Assembly: GCF_011764445.1 (NCBI RefSeq)
Contig: NZ_BLPG01000001.1
Location: forward strand, 2,666,001-2,730,000
Direction of reading: 5' to 3'
Source: Phytohabitans rumicis
Lineage (GTDB): Bacteria > Actinomycetota > Actinomycetes > Mycobacteriales > Micromonosporaceae
DNA length: 64,000 bases
Shown here: one piece after another, positions 45,602 through 55,913 of the stretch
How positions within the stretch are numbered: position 1 is the first letter of the stretch
Layout: each line of letters opens with the position of its first letter
Made by a program: the position numbers and the translations under genes
The notes under the pieces: generated by a model
Told to the model about the DNA's origin: nothing
Database searches by the model: none
Seen by the model: only the letters and a program-made list of their open reading frames with translations

Positions 45602-46062
45602 TCGGGCAGCCAGCGCGACTGGCGGCACTCGACCGACTCGCGGCAGCGCTGCGTCGCGATCGTGCACGGGCGCGCGTTGGAGTGGGCCGAACCGTCTTCG
45701 GTGTCGGCGACGTCGACGTGCGCCGGGCGCAGCGTGCCGTCCGGCAGGGCGAGCAGGTGGCGGCCCGGGTTGAGGGTGTCGTCCGGCACCAGGCAGCGGT
45801 GGCCGATGAGCCGGGCCACGGCCGCCACGACCACCGCCTCGGCGAAGTCGTCCAGCACCCCGTAGCACTCCACCATCGTCGGAAAATCGCCTGAAGTGTG
45901 CCAGACATCGCAAAGTATGACATCACGCGGCAACCGGCGCGGATCGGCGGCACCGAGCGGAACGACCGGGCGTGCCAATACCTCCCCCAGCGACATGCAG
46001 AACGTCACCGGAGGTATCTCGGCGTCCACCGACCAACTCCACATACGGGCCGAGGGGTTCAT
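45565..46062 (-). CDS. Conserved hypothetical protein
   Basis: 165 residues from ATG 46062. It has no signal peptide or membrane helix. Segments such as [40 protein letters not shown] and [20 protein letters not shown] suggest a globular alpha/beta protein with a His/Cys-containing C-terminal part. I do not recognise the family. The frame is chosen because the other long frames here read as low-complexity shadow. It overlaps DUF2277 tail to tail. Confidence 0.5.
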   Translation of the reverse strand: MNPSARMWSWSVDAEIPPVTFCMSLGEVLARPVVPLGAADPRRLPRDVILCDVWHTSGDFPTMVECYGVLDDFAEAVVVAAVARLIGHRCLVPDDTLNPGRHLLALPDGTLRPAHVDVADTEDGSAHSNARPCTIATQRCRESVECRQSRWLPDQVVALADLALA

Positions 46063-46201
46063 ACGACGATGGTGGCGGTCCAGCACGGCACGCGTGGCCG
46101 CTGTTACTCCTCCGTGACCATCTAAGTGGCATTCCGACACTTCGACCCGCTTAAAGTGACTGCACCGAGGGCAATCGAGACCTACAGGACGGTGGACGAA
46201 G

Positions 46202-46948
46202 GTGACAGCGGGCGAACCGCTCATCGTGCTCGAGGCGGTCAACAAATGGTTCGGTCCGTTGCATGTGCTGCAGGACGTCAGCCTGTCGGTGGATCGGGGC
46301 GAGGTCGTCGTGGTGATCGGGCCCTCGGGCTCGGGCAAGTCCACGCTATGCCGCGCGATCAACCGCCTGGAACCGATCAACTCGGGCAGCATCGTGTTCG
46401 ACGGAAAGCCGCTCCCCGCTGAAGGCCGGGCCCTGGCCCGGCTGCGCAGCGAGGTGGGCATGGTGTTCCAGTCGTTCAATCTGTTCGCGCACAAGACGAT
46501 CCTGCAAAACGTCACGCTCGGGCCGATCAAGGTACGCAAGGAAAAGGCGGCCGTGGTGCGCGAGCGCGCCATGTCGCTGCTCGACCGGGTGGGCATCGCC
46601 AGCCAGGCCGAAAAGTACCCGGCCCAGCTGTCCGGCGGCCAGCAGCAGCGGGCCGCCATCGCCCGTGCGTTGGCGATGCAGCCCAAGGCCATGCTCTTCG
46701 ACGAGCCGACGAGCGCACTCGACCCGGAGATGGTCGGTGAGGTGCTCGACGTGATGACGTCGCTGGCCCGCGAGGGCATGACGATGGTGGTTGTCACGCA
46801 CGAGATGGGCTTCGCGCGGCACGCCGCCAACCGGGTCGTCTTCATGGCCGACGGCCAGCTCGTGGAGCAGGCACCGCCCGACGAGTTCTTCGGCAGCCCG
46901 AAGAGCGAGCGGGCCAAGGACTTCCTCTCGAAGATCCTGACGCACTAA
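46202..46948 (+). CDS. gluA: Glutamate-type ABC transporter ATP-binding protein
   Basis: 248 residues from GTG 46202. Walker [12 protein letters not shown], signature [14 protein letters not shown], Walker [15 protein letters not shown] and the H-loop [10 protein letters not shown] are intact. It matches the polar amino acid subfamily of ABC ATPases (GlnQ/GluA). It opens a four-gene operon with a binding lipoprotein and two permeases and drives uptake of glutamate, glutamine or similar. The specificity is inferred from operon order, not proven. Confidence 0.93.
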   Translation: MTAGEPLIVLEAVNKWFGPLHVLQDVSLSVDRGEVVVVIGPSGSGKSTLCRAINRLEPINSGSIVFDGKPLPAEGRALARLRSEVGMVFQSFNLFAHKTILQNVTLGPIKVRKEKAAVVRERAMSLLDRVGIASQAEKYPAQLSGGQQQRAAIARALAMQPKAMLFDEPTSALDPEMVGEVLDVMTSLAREGMTMVVVTHEMGFARHAANRVVFMADGQLVEQAPPDEFFGSPKSERAKDFLSKILTH

Positions 46949-47020
46949 GCGTCCACTGTGGAGCGCACCGATCGGGTGCTCCCTCGTATCGGGGGCTCCC
47001 TCGTAAGGAGGAGAATGACA

Positions 47021-47887
47021 ATGCGTATTTCGCGGATGACGGCGATCGCCGCGGCTGCGGTGCTTTCGCTGGGCGTCGCGGCTTGCGGTGGCGACGACGG
47101 TGACGACACCGGCACCGGCGGCACCACGGCCAGCGGCATCATCGGCAAGGCGCAGGGCCAGAAGAAGCTCGTCATCGGCGTCAAGGGCGACCAGCCCGGC
47201 CTCGGGCTGCAGACCGGCACCACGTACGAGGGATTCGACATCGAGATCGGCAAGATCCTTGCCAAGGGGCTCGGCGTGCCGGAGTCCGGCATCGAGTGGA
47301 AGACCACCGTGTCGGCCAACCGGGAGCCGTTCATCCAGCAGGGCACCGTCGACCTGGTCGTCGCGACGTACACGATCAACGACGAGCGCAAGACCAAGGT
47401 GAACTTCGGCGGCCCGTACTACATCGCCGGCCAGGACCTGCTGGTGCCGACCGACTCGACCATCACCGGCCCGGAGTCGCTCGACGGCAAGAAGGTCTGC
47501 TCGGTGTCCGGGTCGACGCCGGCCAAGCGGATCCAGACCGAGTACCCGAAGGCGCAACTCCAGCAGTTCGACGCGTACTCGAAGTGCGTGACCGCGCTCG
47601 CGGGTGGCCAGGTCGACGCGGTGACCACCGACGACATCATCCTCGCCGGTTACGCGTCGCAGGCTGAGTACGCCGGCAAGTTCAAGGTCGTCGGCAAGAC
47701 CTTCTCCACCGAGCCGTACGGCATCGGCCTGAAGAAGGACGACAGCGATGGCTGCAAGAAGATCAACGAGATCCTCACCGCGGCCGCCGCGGACGGCTCG
47801 TACAAGGCCGCCTGGGATTCCACCCTCGGCAAGAGCGGTAAGGCCGCTCCCACGCTGGACACCAGCAAGCTGACCAACTGCAGCTGA
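47021..47887 (+). CDS. gluB: Glutamate-binding lipoprotein
   Basis: 288 residues from ATG 47021 (an ATG at 47015 is only three bases from GGAGG). Lipobox GVAAC. The SBP_bac_3 fold reads as KKLVIGVKGDQPGLGLQ, YEGFDIEIGKILAKGLGV, VDLVVATYTINDERK, and GQDLLVPTDSTITGPESLDG. A cluster 3 polar amino acid binding protein, it delivers ligand to the GluCD permease. Confidence 0.93.
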   Translation: MRISRMTAIAAAAVLSLGVAACGGDDGDDTGTGGTTASGIIGKAQGQKKLVIGVKGDQPGLGLQTGTTYEGFDIEIGKILAKGLGVPESGIEWKTTVSANREPFIQQGTVDLVVATYTINDERKTKVNFGGPYYIAGQDLLVPTDSTITGPESLDGKKVCSVSGSTPAKRIQTEYPKAQLQQFDAYSKCVTALAGGQVDAVTTDDIILAGYASQAEYAGKFKVVGKTFSTEPYGIGLKKDDSDGCKKINEILTAAAADGSYKAAWDSTLGKSGKAAPTLDTSKLTNCS

Positions 47888-47953
47888 GCACGGAGCGAGG
47901 TGGGGCCGGCCGCGCGTCGGCCCCACCCGCTTGCTGGCGACAGGAGTGACTCC

Positions 47954-48628
47954 ATGCACGTCTTCCAGGACGAGGCCAACCTCGACCTCTACCTGACCGG
48001 GTTCCTCTGGATCCTCAAGCTGACCGCCGCGTCCGCGGTGATCGCGCTCGTGCTGGGCGTACTGCTTGCGGCGATGCGGGTGTCGCCGATCCCGGTGCTG
48101 CGCGGCTTCGGCACGGCGTGGGTCAACATCTTCCGCAACACGCCGCTTACTCTGATCATCTTCTTCTGCTACTTCGGTCTCTTCTCGACGCTCGGCCTGA
48201 GCCTCTCGGACGACCTGAACCTCAACAACTACTGGCTCTCCGTCGTCGGACTGTCCGTGTACACCGCGGCGTTCGTCTGCGAGGCGCTTCGCTCCGGCAT
48301 CAACACCGTGCCGCCCGGCCAGGCCGAAGCGGCGCGAGCGGTCGGGCTGACCTTCATCCAGATCCTGCGGATCATCATCCTGCCCCAGGCCGGCCGTGCG
48401 GTCATCGGCCCGCTGGGCAGCGTCTTCATCGCCCTCGCGAAGAACAGCACCATCGCCGGGACCATCGGCGTCATGGAGTCCTCCAACGCGATGAAGGAAC
48501 TGATCAACGCCAACGGCGACGCGGTCATCGAAATCTTCCTCGTCTTCGCCGGAACGTTCGTCCTCTTCCTCGTGCCGACGGGTTACTTCTTCGGCTGGTT
48601 GGCCAATCGACTCGCGGTGAGGCGGTAA
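47954..48628 (+). CDS. gluC: Glutamate-type ABC permease, subunit 1
   Basis: 224 residues from ATG 47954 with AGGAG before it. Five transmembrane segments and the EAA loop (EAARAVGLTFIQILRIIILPQA) define a HisMQ-type permease. It ends right at the next start: stop 48626-48628, ATG 48629. It pairs with the following permease. Confidence 0.93.
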   Translation: MHVFQDEANLDLYLTGFLWILKLTAASAVIALVLGVLLAAMRVSPIPVLRGFGTAWVNIFRNTPLTLIIFFCYFGLFSTLGLSLSDDLNLNNYWLSVVGLSVYTAAFVCEALRSGINTVPPGQAEAARAVGLTFIQILRIIILPQAGRAVIGPLGSVFIALAKNSTIAGTIGVMESSNAMKELINANGDAVIEIFLVFAGTFVLFLVPTGYFFGWLANRLAVRR

Positions 48629-49501
48629 ATGAGCGACACCACGGTCCTCTACGACCACCCGGGCCCGCGGGCGCGGCTGCGCAACCGCCTCCTGACCGCC
48701 GTCTTCGGCGTGGCCCTCCTCGCGCTGTTGTGGTGGATCTACCTCAAGTTCGACGAGAAGGGCCAGTTCGAGTCGCGGCTCTGGAAGCCCTTCACCGAAC
48801 AGAACATCTGGGTCAACTTCATCTGGAAAGGTCTGCAGGCGACGCTGACCGCCGCGGTCACGGGCATGGTGCTGTCGCTCGCCTTCGGCATCATCTTCGC
48901 CGTCGGCCGGCTCTCCGAGCACCGGTGGATCAGCATCCCGGCCGGCATGGTCGTGGAGTTCTTCCGCGCCGTACCGCTGCTGCTGATGATCTTCTTCATC
49001 TTCTACGGCGTGCCGTTCCTCATCGAGGGCCCGGTGCCGGCGTTCTGGGCCGTGGTGATCGGCCTGACGCTCTACAACGGATCGGTGCTGGCCGAGGCGT
49101 TCCGCGCGGGCATCCGCGCCGTGCCGGGCGGGCAATCCGAGGCGGCGTACGCGGTCGGCATGCGCAAGAGCCAGGTCATGCAGAACATCCTCGTGCCACA
49201 GGCCGCCCGAGCGATGCTCCCGGTCATCGTGAGCCAGCTCGTCGTCCTGCTCAAGGACACCGCCCTCGGCTACATCGTGGCGTACCCCGAGCTGCTCCAG
49301 AAGGGCGTCAACGAGGTGGGGGCCCTCAAGGTCAACATCGTGCCGGCAGCCATCGTGGTGGCCATCATCTACATCATCATCAACTGGCTGCTGACCACCC
49401 TGGCCCAATGGCTCGAACGACGTACCAAGCGCCGCGGCAAGGCTCCCCGAGCGATCGAGGAGGCCGCCAAGGCCGCCACGGCGGTAGAGCCCCAGGGCTA
49501 G
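48629..49501 (+). CDS. gluD: Glutamate-type ABC permease, subunit 2
   Basis: 290 residues starting directly after the GluC stop. An N-terminal cytoplasmic piece and one extra helix (FGVALLALLWWIYLKF) precede the HisMQ core with AAYAVGMRKSQVMQNILVPQA as the EAA loop. The C-terminal tail is Lys/Ala-rich. Last gene of the operon; two palindromic repeats follow. Confidence 0.93.
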   Translation: MSDTTVLYDHPGPRARLRNRLLTAVFGVALLALLWWIYLKFDEKGQFESRLWKPFTEQNIWVNFIWKGLQATLTAAVTGMVLSLAFGIIFAVGRLSEHRWISIPAGMVVEFFRAVPLLLMIFFIFYGVPFLIEGPVPAFWAVVIGLTLYNGSVLAEAFRAGIRAVPGGQSEAAYAVGMRKSQVMQNILVPQAARAMLPVIVSQLVVLLKDTALGYIVAYPELLQKGVNEVGALKVNIVPAAIVVAIIYIIINWLLTTLAQWLERRTKRRGKAPRAIEEAAKAATAVEPQG

Positions 49502-49524
49502 CCGCTGTCCGCGCAGCCCCCGCC

Positions 49525-49638
49525 GTTCAAGGCCCGCCGCGTCGATCAAGGACTTTGACGCCGATCAAGGGCAAACGGCCGTGGATCGGAGATCAAAGCA
49601 CGGCCGTTTGCCCTTGATCGGCGTCAAAGTCCTTGATC
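49525..49638. repeat. GATCAAGG palindromic repeat, copy 4
   Basis: Units at 49525 (GTTCAAGG, one mismatch) and 49544, then hairpin arms 49563-49583 and 49599-49619, which are perfect over 21 bases, with loop GATCGGAGATCAAAG, then an inverted unit at 49631-49638, all on the 19-bp spacing. It is 23 bases beyond the gluD stop. Confidence 0.9.
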
Positions 49639-49850
49639 GCCGTACGGATGGAGAGCCGGGCGACGAGCCGCCCCCCTCTCGCCCACGACCGGCATCAAAG
49701 TCGACGACAAGGGCACCCTTCTCACGCGACAACACCCAACCGGGGCACCCCACTGGGGTGGGCGCCGCCCGCGAACGCCACACATGCGCTGCACGAACGC
49801 CGCCACGGGCGACCCCGAGGGCCCTCGCACACCCCTCCGCGACCTTCGTC

Positions 49851-49945
49851 GATCAAGGAAAAGCCCGTCGATCAAGGGCAAACGGTCGTGGATCGGAGAT
49901 CAAAGCACGGCCGTTTGCCCTTGATCGACGCGGCGGGCCTTGATC
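49851..49945. repeat. GATCAAGG palindromic repeat, copy 5
   Basis: Unit at 49851, hairpin arms 49870-49890 and 49906-49926 with one mismatch, the same loop as copy 4, and inverted unit 49938-49945. A degraded unit (CCTTGATG) follows at 49974. The stretch 49639-49850 between copies 4 and 5 holds no gene. Confidence 0.9.
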
Positions 49946-50015
49946 GACGCGGGCCAGCGCAGCACGCGGCGGGCCTTGATGGACGCGGTGGGCCGGCGCA
50001 GCGCGGGGCGGGGAG

Positions 50016-50079
50016 AGTGCACGGCGGGGAGAGTGCACGGCGGGGAGAGTGCACGGCGGGGAGAGTGCGCGGGGCGGGG
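50016..50079. repeat. 16-bp tandem repeat
   Basis: Three exact units AGTGCACGGCGGGGAG (50016-50031, 50032-50047, 50048-50063) plus a partial fourth lie between copy 5 and the rny stop at 50091. Slippage-prone; no coding meaning is apparent. Confidence 0.8.
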
Positions 50080-50090
50080 AGTGGGCCGTG

Positions 50091-51869
50091 TTAGCGGGCG
50101 ATCTCGGTTACCCGGGACTCGCGGACCACCGTCACCCGGATCTGGCCGGGGTACGTCAGTTCCTCCTCGATCTGCTTGGCCACGTCCCGGGCCAGCACCG
50201 CCGCGCCGATGTCGTCGACGTCGTCCGGCTTGACCATCACCCGGATCTCGCGCCCGGCCTGCATCGCGAAGACCTTCTCCACGCCCGACTTTCCGCCGGC
50301 GATCTCCTCGATCCGCTCCAGCCGGTTGACGTACGCCTCCAGGCTCTCCCGCCGCGCCCCCGGCCGCCCGCCGGAGCAGGCGTCGGACGCCTGCGTGAGA
50401 ACCGCTTCGATGGTTTGCGGCGTGACCTCGTTGTGGTGCGCTTCGATCGCGTGGACCACCTCTTCGGACTCGCCGAACTTGCGGGCCAGGTCGGCGCCGA
50501 TCAGCGCGTGGCTGCCCTCCACCTCGTGGGTGAGCGCCTTGCCGATGTCGTGCAGGAACGCGCACCGCTTGATGATCTGGGCGTCCAGCCGCAGCTCGGC
50601 GGCCATGATGCCGGCGATGTGGGCGGTCTCGACGAGGTGCTTGAGCACGTTCTGCCCGTACGAGGTCCGGTAGCGCAGCCGCCCCAGCAGCGTCATCAGC
50701 TCGGGGTGCATGTCCGTGATCCCGACCTCCACCAGCGCGTCCTCCGCCGCGCGCTCGCATAGCCGTTCCACCTCGTGCTTGGCGGTCTCGAAGACCTCCT
50801 CGATGCGGTGCGGGTGGATCCGCCCGTCGAGCACCAGCTTTTCCAGGGTGAGCCGGCCGATTTCCCGGCGTACCGGGTCGAAGCAGGACAGCAGCACCGC
50901 CTCGGGCGTGTCATCGATGATCAGGTTCACGCCGGTCACCGACTCGAACGCGCGGATGTTGCGCCCCTCGCGCCCGATGATCCGGCCCTTCATCTCGTCG
51001 CCGGGCAGGTGCAGGACGCTGACCACGCTCTCCGCGGTCTGCTCGCTGGCCACCCGCTGGATCGCGTCCACCACGATGTGCCGGGCGCGCTGCTCGGCGG
51101 TGTTGCGGGCGTCGCTCTCGATGTCCCGGACGAGCAGCGCCGCCTCCCGCTTGGCCTGGCCCTCGATGGCCTCGACCAGCTCGGCGCGCGCCGCGTCCAC
51201 GGTCAGCCCGGCGATCCGTTCCAGCTCGCGCCGGCGTACCACCTCGGCCTCGGCCAGCGTCGACTCGCGCGCGAGGAGCGCCGCCTCCCGGTCGGTGAGC
51301 TCGGCCTCCGCCGCCGCGGTCCGGCGGTCGCGCTCGGCCAGCCGGTCGGCCTCCTCTCTGTGCAGCCGCTCCCGGTCGTCGATCCGCGAGGTCCGGCGTT
51401 CCAGCTCGGCGGCCTGCTCCTTGGCGGCCTCGGTCAGCATGGCGATCTCCCGCTCGCCGCTGCGCCGCGCCGCCGTCCGCACCTGCTCGGCGTCCGTTTC
51501 GGCCTGCCGGTGGGCCCGTTCGAGGATGGTGTCCGCTTCGGCCCGCGCCGTGTCGAGCACGCGGCGGGCCTCCGCCCGGGCCGCGCGCGCCTCGGCCTTG
51601 GCCTCCGCGGCGTCCGTGCGGGCGGTGGTCGCGGCCGTCTTGGCCTGCTCCACCGCCGACGACGCCTCGCCCGCCGCGCTGCGCAGCGCGGCCAGGGACT
51701 GCTCCTGCCGGTCCAGCTCCGCCGTGTACGCCGGGTCGTCGACCCGCGCCGTCGCCGGCTGGAACGCGGTGAGTCCGCGCAACGCCCGCGCCCCAAAAAC
51801 AAGACCGCCGAGCACGAGTACGGCCAGCGCCAGCACCGCGATCAGCAGTACTGCCTCTACCCCGCCCAT
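50091..51869 (-). CDS. rny: Ribonuclease Y
   Basis: 592 residues. One N-terminal transmembrane helix (VLLIAVLALAVLVLGGLVFGA) anchors it at the membrane; a long coiled coil (about 50-260, Ala/Glu/Arg-rich) follows. The KH domain is GRIIGREGRNIRAFESVTGV and the HD domain holds AFLHDIGKALTHEVEGSHA and HHNEVTPQT. It starts endonucleolytic mRNA decay. In this group it often lies near recA-recX, as here; 453 bp separate it from the next gene. Confidence 0.95.
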   Translation of the reverse strand: MGGVEAVLLIAVLALAVLVLGGLVFGARALRGLTAFQPATARVDDPAYTAELDRQEQSLAALRSAAGEASSAVEQAKTAATTARTDAAEAKAEARAARAEARRVLDTARAEADTILERAHRQAETDAEQVRTAARRSGEREIAMLTEAAKEQAAELERRTSRIDDRERLHREEADRLAERDRRTAAAEAELTDREAALLARESTLAEAEVVRRRELERIAGLTVDAARAELVEAIEGQAKREAALLVRDIESDARNTAEQRARHIVVDAIQRVASEQTAESVVSVLHLPGDEMKGRIIGREGRNIRAFESVTGVNLIIDDTPEAVLLSCFDPVRREIGRLTLEKLVLDGRIHPHRIEEVFETAKHEVERLCERAAEDALVEVGITDMHPELMTLLGRLRYRTSYGQNVLKHLVETAHIAGIMAAELRLDAQIIKRCAFLHDIGKALTHEVEGSHALIGADLARKFGESEEVVHAIEAHHNEVTPQTIEAVLTQASDACSGGRPGARRESLEAYVNRLERIEEIAGGKSGVEKVFAMQAGREIRVMVKPDDVDDIGAAVLARDVAKQIEEELTYPGQIRVTVVRESRVTEIAR

Positions 51870-52295
51870 GCCGCCTCCCTTCGCCGCCGTGACGCCGGAG
51901 AGTTGTGCCCTCCTGTTGACGCGCCATACGGCTGTCGAACGCCCGACCGAGGCAGCGGGCCGCGGATACGGACCACCGGCGACGCCCCTCGGGGCCTCGC
52001 CACTGGCCAGTTATGTCACGCCGTCGCCGACGCGGCCCGGTCGACGACGGATCTAAAGTGATGCCGTACTGTTACGCGATCTATGTTGTGCGATTAGCCT
52101 GCGATTGGTCGGGCCTTCTCGTCTGTAACGCGAGGCTAGGTCGCGAGTGGCGGTTCGGTCAAGGACCCATGATCCGACCGAAGCCGGGACGTACGGCATT
52201 GGACCGCTCACGCGCAGGTCATGACCGGTACGGGCAATCCGGGACGAGTCACGAACGCGGCACATTTTTCGGCCCACGCCGAGCAGCAAATGGCC
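51870..52295. other. Gap without a supported gene
   Basis: About 430 bases between the rny start and the BKACE gene. It should hold the rny promoter. One open frame on the minus strand (52053-52301, 82 codons) is Arg-rich, lacks a ribosome site and is not supported. AT-richer stretch 52055-52110 may contain a promoter. No repeat copy is present. Confidence 0.5.
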
Positions 52296-52323
52296 GATCA
52301 AGGCCCACCCGAAGGGCTTGATC
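52296..52323. terminator. Short hairpin at the BKACE gene end
   Basis: GATCAAGGCCC (52296-52306) pairs with GGGCTTGATC (52314-52323), with one bulged G. It directly touches the stop codon of the minus-strand gene. It shares the GATCAAGG word with the repeat family but lacks the loop and the 19-bp units. Confidence 0.6.
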
Positions 52324-53030
52324 TAAGTCACCCCAAAGGTTACCGCCGCTTCCACCAGAGTGATGTTGCCGGCTGCCATCGTGCCATCCGGCATCGTCCG
52401 GGTGTCCTCCAGCCCTGTGCGGGTGTCGAGCCCGAGCCGCACCGCCTCCCGGATGACCGCCCAGACCGCCGGGCCCTCCGCGTGCAGCAGCACCGGCGGC
52501 ACCCCGGTGGACGGAAGCGCGGCCAGCATCGCCGCCGCGTTCGCCAGGGCCGCGTCCTCGTCCGGCTCCATGCACTCCAGCAGGAGCCGGACGCACGGGA
52601 CGCGCCAGCCCCGGTATGCCTCGACCGCCGCCGGGGTCCACAGCCCCGCCTCGACGCCGATCCCGCGGGCGTGCAGGGCGGCCGCGACCCGCTCGGCCCC
52701 CTCTTCATGGGCGTTGACCGAGGCGAAGTCCGGCACATTCATCCAACTCAGTACGGCCGCCACGCGCGCGTCGGGATCCGGCTCGATCCAGGCGCCGGTG
52801 CTCACCCCGACCGGGAGCGCCGGACACGCTCGCCGCAGCGCCGTGACGGCTGCCCCGGTGGCCTCCGCGGCCAGCGACTCCCGGCCGTCCACGTCACGCG
52901 GGTGGATGTGCACGGCGCCGGCCAGCACGCTCTCGCAGCGCACCGCGTCGGCGGCCAGCTCCGCCGGGGTGATCGGCACCGCGGGATGCTCGTCGCGCCG
53001 CACTCCCCCGTTGAGGGCGACAATGAACAC
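52323..53030 (-). CDS. BKACE/DUF849 beta-keto acid cleavage-like protein
   Basis: 235 residues from GTG 53030, six bases after the recX stop. The zinc-site motif VHIHPRDVDGRESL and a TIM-barrel layout (GVSTGAWIEPDPD, FASVNAHEEGAERVAAAL, LLHAEGPAVWAVIREA) mark the BKACE family, which condenses a beta-keto acid with acetyl-CoA. It is shorter than the usual 270-310 residues, and substrate residues cannot be judged. Likely cotranscribed with recA-recX. Confidence 0.8.
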   Translation of the reverse strand: MFIVALNGGVRRDEHPAVPITPAELAADAVRCESVLAGAVHIHPRDVDGRESLAAEATGAAVTALRRACPALPVGVSTGAWIEPDPDARVAAVLSWMNVPDFASVNAHEEGAERVAAALHARGIGVEAGLWTPAAVEAYRGWRVPCVRLLLECMEPDEDAALANAAAMLAALPSTGVPPVLLHAEGPAVWAVIREAVRLGLDTRTGLEDTRTMPDGTMAAGNITLVEAAVTFGVT

Positions 53031-53036
53031 TGTCCA

Positions 53037-53642
53037 CTACTCCCCGATGAACGCGTCCTCGTCGATGTCGTCGGGGAGGTCGGCCATGGCGTCCTTGACC
53101 GCCCGGATCGCCACCCCGGGCGGGTAGCCCTTGCGGGCCAGCATGCCCACCAGCCGCCGGAAGACCGCGTCGGGCGCCCCCGTGGCGGTACGCAGCTTGC
53201 GGTCGACCAGCGCCCGCGCGGTGGCCGCCTCGGTGTCCGGGTCGAGATCCTCCAGGGCGGCTCCGGCGGTCTCCGCGTCGACGCCGTGCTGGCGCAGCTC
53301 GCTGGCCAGCGCCCGGCGCGCCAACCCGCGCCCGTGGTGGCGGCTGGACACCCAGGCCCGCGCGAACGCGGCGTCGTCGATCAGGCCGACCTCGTCGTAC
53401 CGGTCGAGCACCTCGCCGGCCACCTCCGCCGAGATCCCCCGCTTGGCGAGCGCGGCGGCCAGCTCGGCCCGGGTACGCGGACGCACCGCGAGCTGCTTGA
53501 GGCAGATCTCCCGGGCCTGCTCGGCCTCGTCTCGCTCCTCGGGCTGGGCCGCTGGACGCGCCTGGGCCGGGGTCGCGCGCGCCCGAGGTGGGGCGGCATC
53601 CCAACCCCGCCCCGAGCGCGCTCCCCGCCGTCGTCCGGCCAT
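53037..53642 (-). CDS. recX: Regulatory protein RecX
   Basis: 201 residues. The N-terminal 40 residues are Arg/Pro/Ala-rich; the RecX helical repeats follow (CLKQLAVRPRTRAELAAALAKRG, VLDRYDEVGLIDDAAFARAWV, LARRALASELRQHGVD). RecX binds RecA filaments and limits their growth. It starts 11 bases after the recA stop, on the same strand. Confidence 0.95.
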   Translation of the reverse strand: MAGRRRGARSGRGWDAAPPRARATPAQARPAAQPEERDEAEQAREICLKQLAVRPRTRAELAAALAKRGISAEVAGEVLDRYDEVGLIDDAAFARAWVSSRHHGRGLARRALASELRQHGVDAETAGAALEDLDPDTEAATARALVDRKLRTATGAPDAVFRRLVGMLARKGYPPGVAIRAVKDAMADLPDDIDEDAFIGE

Positions 53643-53653
53643 CGTGACCGTCG

Positions 53654-54700
<1,047 letters not shown>

Positions 54701-54812
54701 TGCCGCCACCCCTACATTCGCCGTCTTAGCGGGCGTCTTCGCCGAAGAGCTTCTCGTCACGCGGACACGCTAGGCGCTGGGTCTGACAGAAAACAGCCGA
54801 CGGGCCGTGACC

Positions 54813-54840
54813 TGTGGACAAGCGCCCCAGCTGTGGACAA
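54813..54840 (-). promoter_or_regulatory. Two DnaA boxes upstream of recA
   Basis: TTGTCCACA occurs exactly, on the minus strand, at 54813-54821 and 54832-54840, 19 bases apart. They lie 110-140 bases upstream of the recA start and next to the SOS box. Confidence 0.55.
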
Positions 54841-54843
54841 TAG

Positions 54844-54859
54844 CCGAACACCTGTACGA
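54844..54859 (-). promoter_or_regulatory. SOS box of recA
   Basis: Read on the minus strand: TCGTAC-AGGT-GTTCGG, matching 10 of 12 positions of TCGAAC-N4-GTTCGA. Location between DUF3046 and recA fits LexA control of recA. Confidence 0.8.
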
Positions 54860-54886
54860 CGCAAGCAACGACCCGCCGAAGAGACA

Positions 54887-55087
54887 TCAATGCAGCTGGC
54901 GGGGCACCCGCTCGGGGTACGCGGCGACCACGGCCCGCCAAACCACCACGGTGGGGGTGCCGGCGTCGAGGGCCTGCCGGATGGTGCGGCCGTCGAGCTG
55001 GGGCAACACCTGGTCGGAGGCGAGGCTCGCCGCGTACCCGGGCCCGAATGCCTGCTCCAAGCGCGCCCAGAAGTCCGTCAACCGCAC
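54887..55087 (-). CDS. DUF3046 family protein
   Basis: 66 residues: MRLTDFWARLEQAFGPGYA, then LDGRTIRQALDAGTPTVVVWRAV. This small helical family is regularly found directly upstream of recA in actinobacteria. Function unknown. Confidence 0.9.
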   Translation of the reverse strand: MRLTDFWARLEQAFGPGYAASLASDQVLPQLDGRTIRQALDAGTPTVVVWRAVVAAYPERVPRQLH

Positions 55088-55101
55088 CCGGCAAAACTAG
55101 C

Positions 55102-55913
55102 TCACCATGTATAAGAGCCCACCCGCGGCTGGAACGTCTCGCCGTTCCAGCGCATGACCACCTCGCGCGGGTTGTCCGGCTGCCCGTCCGGGATCGCCGA
55201 CGGCGGGATCTCGGGCTGCGCGTCGAGGTCGTCGAGCGTCACGGCGAGGGTGTCGCCGGTCACGCCGAAGCTGTCCAGGATCGGCCGCGGCGAGTCGAAC
55301 CGGCGGTTGTCCGAGACGGGCACGTCGAGCACCTGGTAGCCGTCGTCGACGCGCTTGAACACGTACAGGTTGACGGTCCGCCGCCCGCCCTCGGGCGCGC
55401 AGGCGATGGTGGTGATGATCTCGTTCACCCCGTCGCCGTCGAGGTCGCCCATGGCCGCGGAGAGGCTGTGGTCCGGCATGGTGGGGTGGCCGCCGATCTG
55501 GTACGTCGTGGTGCCCACGGTCGCGGTCGCGGGGTTCATGCCGTCGCTGTGGAAGACCACCTCGCCGCCCGGACACGCGGGCGCCCCGGCCGTGCCAGGC
55601 TGCGCGATGGTCGGCAACCGGGTGCGGAACGTCTCCAGGTCGATGCGCCCCGGCAGGCCCGGTTGCGTGGTCGCCGGCGGTTGGCCGCCGGGGGCATCGG
55701 CGCACGCTCCTTGCCGTCGCCGCCGCCGAACAACACGACGGGTGCGGCCGCGATCGCGATCACGCCGGCACCGAGCGCGGCGACCGCCACGACGGTGCGC
55801 CGGCCCGAGCGGTGCCGGGCCGCCCCGGTGATCTGCTCGACGGGCGGTGCGGTGAACCCCGCGGGCGCCGTCGTCCGAAACTCGGTCATCAGCGACTCGA
55901 TCCGGTCGGTCAT
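55102..55913 (-). pseudogene. Single-pass membrane protein with FG-GAP-like domain, one frameshift
   Basis: Starts at ATG 55913, overlapping the sigma factor stop as ATGA. The first frame reads MTDRIESLMTEFRTTAPAGF and a transmembrane helix (VVAVAALGAGVIAIAAAPVVLF), the second frame a domain with the FG-GAP/VCBS-like AAMGDLDGDGVNEIITTIAC and PGTAGAPACPGGEVVF. The shift is at GGGGG 55690-55694; one more base joins the frames into about 270 residues. By position it could act as a regulator of the sigma factor, but it lacks a recognisable anti-sigma domain. Likely sequencing deletion. Confidence 0.7.

Noticed and set aside
46346-49549. A 1067-codon open frame on the minus strand
   Set aside because: It lies opposite the gluABCD operon, is Arg/Asp/His-rich and has no domain motifs; it is a high-GC shadow frame.
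52053-52301. 82-codon gene in the gap between rny and the BKACE gene
   Set aside because: No ribosome site, Arg-rich composition and no recognisable motif.
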